Part shown: in pieces, positions 1 through 4,490 of the stretch | How positions within the stretch are numbered: position 1 is the stretch's first letter | How the letters are laid out: the number at the start of each line of letters is the position of its first letter | DNA from: an uncultured Actinomycetes bacterium | GTDB taxonomy: Bacteria > Actinomycetota > Actinomycetes > Nanopelagicales > Nanopelagicaceae | Reading direction: 5' to 3' | Assembly (NCBI GenBank): GCA_903932705.1 | Contig: CAIZHC010000112.1 | Span: 1-5,227, forward strand | Length of the DNA stretch: 5,227 nt | Notes under the pieces: generated by a model | Told to the model about the DNA's origin: nothing | Databases searched by the model: none | What the model saw: only the letters and a program-made list of their open reading frames with translations | Position numbers and translations under genes: made by a program

Positions 1-147
1 GTTGCATTCATAACCCGTTTAGGTGAGGGTCTCATCCCGAACTCGCATACCGTTCTCCAAGAGGGCGATTTAGTACATGTCACCTTGATGGAATCAGATC
101 GCGTCAAGGTCGATGAAATTCTCTCCCGCGAACCTGAAGTGAATTAA
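1..147 (+). CDS. TrkA-family potassium uptake regulatory protein, C-terminal fragment (partial)
   Basis: Frame 1 is open from the left edge to a TAA at 145-147 and gives 48 residues. They read as the end of an RCK_C (TrkA_C) domain: a short strand (AFITRLGEG), then the family's typical turn 'LIPNSHTVLQEGDLVHVTL', which corresponds to the 'P...T.L..GD.L.V' pattern of TrkA C-terminal domains. Proteins of this family sit on the cytoplasmic face of Trk/Ktr K+ channels and gate them in response to nucleotide binding. The next gene encodes a second TrkA protein 8 bp downstream, so this is probably the first member of the tandem pair seen in many actinobacteria (ceoB-ceoC in Mycobacterium). The N-terminal Rossmann domain lies outside the window, so the assignment rests on the short tail plus context. 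Confidence 0.8.
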   Translation, partial: VAFITRLGEGLIPNSHTVLQEGDLVHVTLMESDRVKVDEILSREPEVN

Positions 148-155
148 GGCAGATA

Positions 156-815
156 ATGAAAATAGCCATCGTCGGTGCCGGAAATGTTGGTCGCGCTATT
201 GCTCGCGAGCTTATTGAAAATGGTCACCATGTACTTCTCATGGATCGTGATCCTAAATCACTCAAGATGGATAGCGTTCCCCAAGCCGAGTGGCTCTTGG
301 CCGATGCCTGTGAAATTTCATCTCTAGACAATGCAAAACTCTCTGGATGCCAGGTTTTGGTTGCCGCTACCGGTGATGACAAGGTAAATCTTGTTTCATC
401 CTTACTCGCCAAGACTGAGTACGGAGTTCCTCGTGTTGTCGCCCGTATCAACCATCCGAAGAATGAATGGCTCTTTGATTCCTCGTGGGGCGTTGATGTC
501 GCAGTATCAACTCCTCGCATCATCTCAGCCCTCGTTGAAGAAGCTGTGACAGTTGGAGATGTTGTTCGTCTCTTCTCGCTCAAACGCGGCGGGGCTAATC
601 TTGTTGAATTTACCTTGCCAGAAACTGCAATGGCTTGCGGAAAGACAGTCGGTGAGATCTCCTTCCCATCTGGCACCTCACTCGCCTCGATTGTTCGCGA
701 TGGACATGTGATTGCCCCTAAGGATCAAGATTTGTTGATGGGTGGAGATGAATTAATTTTCGTGGCTACAACTGCTGCCGAAAACCAGTTAAAGGAATGT
801 CTACTCGGGCTTTAA
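156..815 (+). CDS. trkA: TrkA-family potassium uptake regulatory protein (second of a tandem pair)
   Basis: A complete 219-residue protein of the usual size for a single-unit TrkA/CeoC protein. The N-terminus is a Rossmann fold: GxGxxG at residues 7-12 (GAGNVG), with an acidic residue (D30) ending the second strand as expected for NAD(H) binding. A second family motif, ATGDDKVNL, is at 71-79, and VARINHPKNEWLF starts near 95. The C-terminal half (about 137-206) is an RCK_C domain ending 'DLLMGGDELIFVAT'. It should form a cytoplasmic regulatory ring on a Trk-type K+ transporter, probably together with the TrkA protein encoded just upstream; no transporter subunit lies in the window. The ATG at 156 follows a modest ribosome site (AAGGCAG) that overlaps the previous stop codon, so the two genes are almost certainly co-transcribed. 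Its last 15 bp overlap the convergent DUF3159 gene. Confidence 0.93.
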   Translation: MKIAIVGAGNVGRAIARELIENGHHVLLMDRDPKSLKMDSVPQAEWLLADACEISSLDNAKLSGCQVLVAATGDDKVNLVSSLLAKTEYGVPRVVARINHPKNEWLFDSSWGVDVAVSTPRIISALVEEAVTVGDVVRLFSLKRGGANLVEFTLPETAMACGKTVGEISFPSGTSLASIVRDGHVIAPKDQDLLMGGDELIFVATTAAENQLKECLLGL

Positions 816-1433
816 CTCCGGCTTTGCGGTAGGAACCTTTCGCAGGATTAACCAGGTACCCCAACCGACTAATAAAAAGAATGGCGTGCCCATTACTAAG
901 CGTGCAGTTCCAAGCCAATTGATGTGATTTGTTTTGTAGAGTGGATATTGAACCAATAGCCGCGAGACAAAGAGTGCGACCCAGAGCCAACCAGCACGGA
1001 TGTAAGCCCGCTTTCTAGCTATGTTCTGACGCCACGCCACATTCTCGCCAAGTACTGGTCCGAGCAATAAACCCAAGACGGGCCACCCTGCAATATTTGC
1101 AATGCTGTAGACGGTGCCATAAATAAGATTGATAATCAGACCTGGAAGATAGAAATCTGCAGCCTTACCCGTATGTCTAGCCAAAAGTGCACAGAATGCA
1201 ACACCAATTACTCCAGAGATTGCGTGCTGCAAGGTTTCTCGCTTCACCAAACGAGCAACTGCAAAGAGAACTGAGAGCGCGATCGCAACCGTCGCAGATT
1301 TATTGAGATTATGCGAAATATTAAATGCGATGAGGAAGACAATAGAGGGAAGACCGCTATCGAGCAGACCTCGTGTTCCACCGAGTGCACCTAAGACTTT
1401 GGCGCGATCCTCGTGATGACCCTCATAACTCAT
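801..1433 (-). CDS. DUF3159 family polytopic membrane protein
   Basis: A 210-residue protein with about five or six hydrophobic stretches (roughly residues 27-40, 47-63, 71-88, 95-128 as one or two segments, 147-165 and 176-197). The N-terminus carries the motif GGTRGLLDSGLPS (18-30), which I recognise from the actinobacterial DUF3159 family. That family's members lie in the same trkA-dut neighbourhood (Rv2693c in M. tuberculosis, from memory). The function is unknown; an inner-membrane location is inferred from hydrophobicity. It is the last gene of the leftward operon. Its ATG overlaps the dut stop as ATGA (1430-1433), and a weak AGG ribosome site lies inside dut, so translation is probably coupled. 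The 3' end runs 15 bp into the opposite-strand trkA, and no terminator is visible there. The C-terminal tail after the last helix is short and lysine/proline rich. Confidence 0.87.
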   Translation of the reverse strand: MSYEGHHEDRAKVLGALGGTRGLLDSGLPSIVFLIAFNISHNLNKSATVAIALSVLFAVARLVKRETLQHAISGVIGVAFCALLARHTGKAADFYLPGLIINLIYGTVYSIANIAGWPVLGLLLGPVLGENVAWRQNIARKRAYIRAGWLWVALFVSRLLVQYPLYKTNHINWLGTARLVMGTPFFLLVGWGTWLILRKVPTAKPELKPE

Positions 1434-1873
1434 GCGGTACCTGTAGATCCAAAGCCACCGGAAGCACGCTCAGAACCTGGAAGTTCGCCAACTTCAACGA
1501 AGTGAGCCGCCTCAACACGCTGGATAACGAGCTGTGCAATGCGATCACCTTTCTTGAAGGAGATCGCTTCGCGTAAATCATGATTAATCAAAATAACTTG
1601 AAGTTCTCCGCGGTACCCCGCATCAATCGTGCCTGGGGTGTTAACCATAGAAACACCATGTTTGATGGCTAAACCAGAGCGTGGATGTACAAATGCTGCG
1701 AATCCAAAAGGCAGAGCGATTGATAATCCTGTTGGAACGAGTGCGCGCTCCCCTGGCTCTATGGTGATATCAACACGCGTGGTGATATCAGCGCCGGCAT
1801 CTCCAGGCTTTCCATAAACAGGAAGCGGAACATCTGGATAAAGACGCTTTACGAGTACCTGCACATCACTCAT
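1430..1873 (-). CDS. dut: dUTP diphosphatase (dUTPase), trimeric type
   Basis: This enzyme hydrolyses dUTP to dUMP and pyrophosphate, keeping uracil out of DNA and feeding dTMP synthesis. The 147-residue length is typical of the homotrimeric family, and all five motifs are present in order: DAGADI (25-30), PRSGLAIKHG (64-73), NTPGTIDAGYRGE (78-90, with catalytic Asp84 and the uracil-site Tyr87), the hydrophobic FKKGDRIAQLVI (107-118), and the C-terminal glycine-rich arm ASGGFGSTG (137-145) that closes over the substrate. Nothing essential is missing. The start ATG overlaps the thioesterase stop as ATGA (1870-1873), and the stop overlaps the DUF3159 start the same way. No strong ribosome site precedes it, which suggests translational coupling to the upstream gene. 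Codons around residues 28-37 form an unusual nearly perfect palindrome (listed separately). Confidence 0.97.
   Translation of the reverse strand: MSDVQVLVKRLYPDVPLPVYGKPGDAGADITTRVDITIEPGERALVPTGLSIALPFGFAAFVHPRSGLAIKHGVSMVNTPGTIDAGYRGELQVILINHDLREAISFKKGDRIAQLVIQRVEAAHFVEVGELPGSERASGGFGSTGTA
1765..1790. repeat. 26-bp near-perfect palindrome inside dut
   Basis: Three consecutive 8-bp palindromes, TGATATCA (1765-1772), CACGCGTG (1774-1781) and TGATATCA (1783-1790), are separated by single bases (A at 1773, G at 1782). Together they make a 26-bp inverted repeat centred between 1777 and 1778, with 12 of 13 base pairs complementary; the only mismatched pair is 1773/1782. It also contains a direct repeat of TGATATCA. 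It lies in the early dut coding region and encodes the D-I-T-T-R-V-D-I-T stretch, so it may simply be coding sequence. Symmetry of this length is nevertheless unusual by chance. Whether it binds a protein or folds in RNA cannot be told from sequence. Confidence 0.6.
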
Positions 1874-2454
1874 GGATTGATCTCAAAATCTGGATCAACA
1901 AATGCCAGGAGCTTTGGATTCTCACGGATGTGATCAATAAATTCCTTTGGTGCTTTCTCTAAGAAGTGTGACATCGGAACAATTACATAGAGCGAGCTGG
2001 CACGTACTGCCACCGGGCCTTCATATGAATCTAAATGTCCTTCAGCCTCTGCATAAACCTTTCGCCCAGATTGTCCGGTGATTTTTGCAGTGATGTAAAG
2101 ATTTGCGCCGACCGGGACTGGAAGAACAAAATCTGTTTCCAAGCGGGCAGTGACTGCAGGTGCGCGCAGCAACCACATCAATTTGCCGAGCGCCTCATCA
2201 AATGCGAGAGATAAAAGTCCACCATGTGCCAGACCAGGTGCACCCTGATGATTATCAGTCACGGTAAAGATTGCGGTGATGTTTTGACCTTCTCCAGCTT
2301 GCGCAACCAGATGCAGACCGGTCGGGTGAAGTTCACCGCATCCAAAACAATTTGCGTAATGCGAAGGAATTTGAGTTCCGGGCGCAGGAGCTAGCGGGTG
2401 TCTTTCTGGAACCACGCTATCTGGCGGCGGAGTTGTACTTGCTACTCGACTCAT
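1870..2454 (-). CDS. PaaI-like hotdog-fold thioesterase family protein
   Basis: A 194-residue protein with a central hotdog domain (about residues 55-160). The signature GAPGLAHGGLLSLAFDEALG lies at 71-90, with the HGG turn (77-79) and acidic D86/E87 on the following helix, as in PaaI/4HBT-type acyl-CoA thioesterases. Before the domain is a CFGCG motif (36-40) followed by HPTGLHL, a common entry to this subfamily in actinobacteria. The N-terminal 30 residues are proline-rich and probably disordered. A roughly 30-residue helical tail follows the hotdog (from about 165). The likely reaction is hydrolysis of an acyl-CoA thioester; the substrate is unknown. It is the first gene of the leftward operon with dut and DUF3159, joined by an ATGA overlap. 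The chosen ATG has only a weak AGG upstream; a start further inside the proline-rich segment is possible but no better supported. Confidence 0.85.
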   Translation of the reverse strand: MSRVASTTPPPDSVVPERHPLAPAPGTQIPSHYANCFGCGELHPTGLHLVAQAGEGQNITAIFTVTDNHQGAPGLAHGGLLSLAFDEALGKLMWLLRAPAVTARLETDFVLPVPVGANLYITAKITGQSGRKVYAEAEGHLDSYEGPVAVRASSLYVIVPMSHFLEKAPKEFIDHIRENPKLLAFVDPDFEINP

Positions 2455-2502
2455 GAGCCGAGCCTAATGGATTACGCACCAGTAAGAGGTAGCGTTAGGA
2501 AT
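2455..2502. promoter_or_regulatory. Divergent intergenic region with presumed back-to-back promoters
   Basis: Only 48 bp separate the leftward thioesterase start from the preferred rightward DUF3093 start, so promoters for both units must lie here or reach into the coding ends. No convincing -35/-10 pair is visible on either strand. TAATCC preceded by TGCG on the minus strand, and TAATGG on the plus strand, are at best weak -10 candidates. Ribosome sites on both sides are weak too, so short-leader or leaderless transcripts, common in actinobacteria, are possible. Confidence 0.4.
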
Positions 2503-2940
2503 ATGAATCAACTCTACAAAGAGCGAGCACCGTGGCCAATCTGGCTCTGGCTCTTTCTCCTCTTTCTCGCCGCCTCACTCGCACTCGCAATTTATGCAGC
2601 GCTTGGCACAAGGTGGGGTTGGATTTCAATGTTGCTTCAAGTTCTGGGCTTGCTCTTCCTCTCGCAACGATCGACACTAGATATTGAAGTTACCGAAACA
2701 CACCTGCAGGTTGGCAAGGCTCAGATTGAACGGAAATTTCTGGGGAAAATTGATGTACTCAGCAGCGAAGAGATGCGCAAATGGCGCGGCCCGCTTTCAG
2801 ATCCAGCTTGTTACATGGCACTGAGATTCTGGATTCCGATTGGAGTCAAGATTGAGATCAATGATGCAAATGACCCCACCCCTTATTGGCTGGTGAGCAG
2901 CAAAAAAGCGCAACCGCTTGCGGCTGCGCTTTCGCAATAA
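2503..2940 (+). CDS. DUF3093 family small membrane protein
   Basis: A protein of 145 residues from the ATG at 2503. It opens with YKERAPWPIWLWLF, matching the typical 'Y.ER...P.WWW' start of DUF3093 proteins. Two membrane helices follow (about 13-33 and 37-54), then a soluble domain. Family-like features in that domain are 'THLQVGKAQIERKFLGKIDVL' (split 67-87), MRKWRGPLSDPA (91-102) and the strongly conserved DPTPYWLVSS (124-133). The function is unknown. Upstream in-frame ATGs at 2467 and 2398 exist, but the residues they add do not resemble the family, and the second would overlap the divergent thioesterase. I chose 2503 because the family-like N-terminus begins there, with AGGA just two bases before it, a short spacing. 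In Mycobacterium the same family lies next to dut and DUF4193, as here. The last 12 codons double as a terminator stem-loop. Confidence 0.87.
   Translation: MNQLYKERAPWPIWLWLFLLFLAASLALAIYAALGTRWGWISMLLQVLGLLFLSQRSTLDIEVTETHLQVGKAQIERKFLGKIDVLSSEEMRKWRGPLSDPACYMALRFWIPIGVKIEINDANDPTPYWLVSSKKAQPLAAALSQ
2902..2932. terminator. Bidirectional intrinsic terminator between convergent DUF3093 and DUF4193
   Basis: A stem-loop spans 2905-2932: AAAGCGCA (2905-2912) pairs with TGCGCTTT (2925-2932), and after one mismatch (A2913/C2924) CCG (2914-2916) pairs with CGG (2921-2923) around a CTTG loop (2917-2920). G(CUUG)C is a known stable tetraloop. On the minus strand the stem runs into six T residues (complement of A2902-2907), so it is best formed to end the leftward DUF4193 transcript. 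On the plus strand there are only three T residues, then CGC, so it is weaker for DUF3093. Unusually, it lies wholly within the DUF3093 coding region, ending six bases before the stop codon. Confidence 0.8.
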
Positions 2941-2958
2941 TCTAAATTTTCCTAATTG

Positions 2959-3255
2959 TTATTCGCAATCCTTGCAGACTGCTTTTGCACCTTCGCCCTT
3001 AGCGAGTTGTGAGCTGTGGTGAACGAGGAAACAGCGAGAGCATGTGAACTCATCTGTCTGCTTTGGAACAACGCGTACAGTAAGTTCTTCTCCAGATAGA
3101 TCTGCTCCAGGAAGTTCTAGGTTCTCCGCGGCCTCTTCTTCATCGATATCAACCTGACCCGATTGAGCATCTGCTCTACGAGCTTTGAGCTCTTCGAGTG
3201 ATTCCTCATGAAGTTCTTCATCGGTCTTTCTGGGTGTGTCGTAATCGGTTGCCAT
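2959..3255 (-). CDS. DUF4193 family acidic zinc-ribbon protein
   Basis: A 98-residue protein that closely matches my memory of the actinobacterial DUF4193 family throughout. It starts MATDYDTPRKTDEE, passes through an acidic helical part with ELKARR (22-27) and VDIDEEEAAENLELPGADL (35-53), then LSGEELTVRVVPKQ and EFTCSRCFLVHHSSQLA (70-85), ending CKDCE. Cys72, Cys75, Cys94 and Cys97 form two CxxC pairs that should bind zinc as a ribbon. It has no signal peptide or membrane segment, so it should be cytoplasmic. The role is unknown; the acidic tail plus zinc ribbon could suit a protein-protein or RNA polymerase contact, but that is speculation. It is preceded by the best ribosome site in the window and a good promoter, suggesting high, independent expression. 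It converges on DUF3093 with an 18-bp gap. Confidence 0.93.
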   Translation of the reverse strand: MATDYDTPRKTDEELHEESLEELKARRADAQSGQVDIDEEEAAENLELPGADLSGEELTVRVVPKQTDEFTCSRCFLVHHSSQLAKGEGAKAVCKDCE

Positions 3256-3260
3256 GGTGC

Positions 3261-3268
3261 ACCTCCTT
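3261..3268 (-). promoter_or_regulatory. Consensus ribosome binding site of DUF4193
   Basis: On the minus strand AAGGAGGT lies five bases before the ATG at 3255. It is a full match to the anti-Shine-Dalgarno sequence and far stronger than any other ribosome site in the window, which fixes the start and points to high translation. Confidence 0.85.
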
Positions 3269-3281
3269 CTTTACTTCTAAT

Positions 3282-3295
3282 TCGCATTCCTGCGA
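3282..3295 (-). other. Small GNRA-capped hairpin in the DUF4193 leader
   Basis: On the minus strand TCGCA, GGAA, TGCGA form a 5-bp stem closed by a GGAA (GNRA-type) tetraloop, 13 bases upstream of the ribosome site. A TTCT/AGAA pairing with a small bulge could extend the stem. It may protect or modulate the mRNA 5' region. It does not match a riboswitch class I know. Confidence 0.4.
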
Positions 3296-3353
3296 GAAAG
3301 TTTGTTCCAACCCAAATGGCAGAAACTCAACTCCCTAACGGGGCGGATAATGT

Positions 3354-3381
3354 CTTATAACAGCCCGCTATGGCTAATCAA
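3354..3381 (-). promoter_or_regulatory. Predicted sigma70-type promoter for DUF4193
   Basis: Reading the minus strand, TTGATT (3381-3376) is followed after 16 bp by TATAAG (3359-3354), and the -10 is preceded by TG at the extended -10 position (TGTTATAAG). This is the best promoter match in the window and points towards DUF4193, implying a leader of about 90 nt. It would let DUF4193 be transcribed independently of the desaturase upstream. Confidence 0.6.
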
Positions 3382-3394
3382 CGCTCGGCGTGTC

Positions 3395-3406
3395 GGGAAT
3401 ATTCCC
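3395..3406. promoter_or_regulatory. 12-bp perfect palindrome, possible operator
   Basis: GGGAATATTCCC is perfectly self-complementary. It sits 13 bp upstream of the predicted -35 of the DUF4193 promoter, where a dimeric regulator could act. No second copy occurs in the window and no known operator is confidently matched. Confidence 0.35.
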
Positions 3407-3468
3407 TGCCAATTCAAAGCAAAGGCTAAATACTTCACCTATTACTCGATTACAGCCTCTTCTTGGCT

Positions 3469-4434
3469 CTATAGCAACCTTAAAGGCTCTTGCCCGCGGG
3501 CAATCAAACGCTCAAAGTGAACTTCACGCTTATCTACGAAGGTAGCAACATCACTTGTGGCCTTCTTTAAATACTCCGCTAGCTCCTCGCGAGCTGCTGC
3601 TCCATCACCTGTAAGAGTCGTAAGTTCAAATACGCCCCATGCGCGCAAGACCGGCATGACCACATCTTCAAGGTGCAACTTCAGGTCATAGATTCCAGCA
3701 AGTGCAATCTGAACTGATTTACGTCCCCACCCAGGCATGCCAGCTCCCGGCATCTGGAAGTTAATCAAGACATCTGTGATCGCACGCATCGCGGCATTTG
3801 GCTCTAACTTAATCGCTTCAGCCAAGAGGTTGCGGTAGAACAACATATGTAAGTTTTCATCGAGTGCAACGCGTGCCAGCATACCTTCGCAAATTGGATC
3901 ATCGGAGATACGACCTGTGTTGCGGTGTGAAATACGGGTTGCAAGTTCTTGGAAAGTTACATAAGAGATCGTGTGCAGCATGTCATTTGGATAGGGGGTT
4001 TGATAACCAACCTGCATATGAGCCATGCGAAGATCTTCTAACTCATTGGGATCAACACCGCGAGTTGCCATCAAGTAATCGCGAAGAACGATTCCATGAC
4101 GCGCCTCTTCTGCGGTCCAGCGATTGATCCAGGTATTCCATGCGCCATCACGACTCGTCGCAAATGCAATCTCAGTGTGATACGAAGGCAAGTTATCTTC
4201 AGTTAACAAATTCAGGACAAGTGAATCTTGGGCAACTGCGGTGAGCTTTGAATCTTTAGCCTCCCACGCATCACCATTGAGCGGGCCGGCAAAGGTGCGT
4301 CCTTCAGACCAAGGGACATACTCGTGTGGATACCAATCGCGAGTTGTTCTGATGTGGCGTTCAATTTCGATCGCGACTGCAGGTTCTAGATCGCGAATCA
4401 ATCGCGACTGAATCTTTGGATCGGTCTCAGCCAT
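3469..4434 (-). CDS. Acyl-ACP desaturase (soluble diiron, FA_desaturase_2 family)
   Basis: This family is soluble and introduces a cis double bond into an acyl chain carried on acyl carrier protein, using O2 and reduced ferredoxin, so it would tune membrane-lipid unsaturation. The 321-residue protein is close to the usual size of bacterial members. All six expected iron ligands can be placed: E79 (LTEDNLPSYH), E110 and H113 (the EEARH form of EExxH), E163 (FQELATRISHRN) and E193/H196 (DENLH). The N-terminal 'LEPAVAIEIERHI' and 'WYPHEYVPWSEGRTF' stretches are also typical of the plant-type/DesA family. AGGGGAG seven bases before the ATG at 4434 supports the start. It follows trmD after 56 bp on the same strand and may be co-transcribed with it, though trmD is not functionally related. 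Substrate chain length and double-bond position cannot be read from the sequence. Confidence 0.94.
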   Translation of the reverse strand: MAETDPKIQSRLIRDLEPAVAIEIERHIRTTRDWYPHEYVPWSEGRTFAGPLNGDAWEAKDSKLTAVAQDSLVLNLLTEDNLPSYHTEIAFATSRDGAWNTWINRWTAEEARHGIVLRDYLMATRGVDPNELEDLRMAHMQVGYQTPYPNDMLHTISYVTFQELATRISHRNTGRISDDPICEGMLARVALDENLHMLFYRNLLAEAIKLEPNAAMRAITDVLINFQMPGAGMPGWGRKSVQIALAGIYDLKLHLEDVVMPVLRAWGVFELTTLTGDGAAAREELAEYLKKATSDVATFVDKREVHFERLIARGQEPLRLL

Positions 4435-4490
4435 TAATAAACTCCCCTAAAGTCTTAAGTAGTAGATGAAAGGTACCCTGAGGGAGAGGG
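4435..4490 (-). promoter_or_regulatory. Leader between trmD and the desaturase, with ribosome site
   Basis: The 56-bp gap holds the desaturase ribosome site AGGGGAG (complement of 4442-4448). Right after the trmD stop, ACCCT and AGGGT could form a 5-bp stem with a 7-nt loop, but the following T-run is only three bases, so it is a poor terminator. No clear -35/-10 pair is visible, so read-through from trmD is likely. Confidence 0.45.

Larger units (their letters stand above)
3256..3468. other. 213-bp intergenic region between the desaturase and DUF4193
   Basis: This is the only long non-coding stretch in the window. From right to left (direction of transcription) it holds a weak 4-bp stem just after the desaturase stop (3454-3468, no T-run, so not a convincing terminator), the 12-bp palindrome GGGAATATTCCC (3395-3406), the predicted promoter (3354-3381), a leader with a small hairpin (3282-3295) and the strong ribosome site. 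I found no tRNA-like or convincing protein-coding sequence. An open frame on the plus strand here runs antisense into the desaturase end and has no recognisable features. Confidence 0.7.

Noticed and set aside
224..676. 150-residue open frame on the minus strand
   Set aside because: It lies wholly inside trkA on the opposite strand, has serine/threonine/arginine-rich composition and no recognisable domain.
810..860. Possible terminator between trkA and DUF3159
   Set aside because: Only 4-bp stems can be drawn and there is no T-run on either strand.
766..990. 74-residue open frame on the minus strand
   Set aside because: It overlaps both trkA and DUF3159 in other frames and resembles no protein family.
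1373..1817. Two short plus-strand open frames (1373-1576 and 1629-1817)
   Set aside because: They are antisense to dut and the start of DUF3159, both well supported on the minus strand; no domain is visible.
2398..2502. Upstream starts (2398, 2467) for DUF3093
   Set aside because: The added residues do not look like the family, and the first would overlap the divergent thioesterase by more than 50 bp.
2495..2677. 60-residue minus-strand open frame
   Set aside because: It is antisense to the DUF3093 membrane helices; its arginine-rich composition is what reversed hydrophobic codons produce.
3345..3360. GATAAT/TATAAC as a plus-strand -10
   Set aside because: No suitable -35 lies upstream and there is no plus-strand gene for it to drive.
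3302..3520. 72-residue plus-strand open frame in the intergenic region
   Set aside because: It has no ribosome site or recognisable features, covers the predicted promoter on the other strand and runs into the desaturase 3' end.
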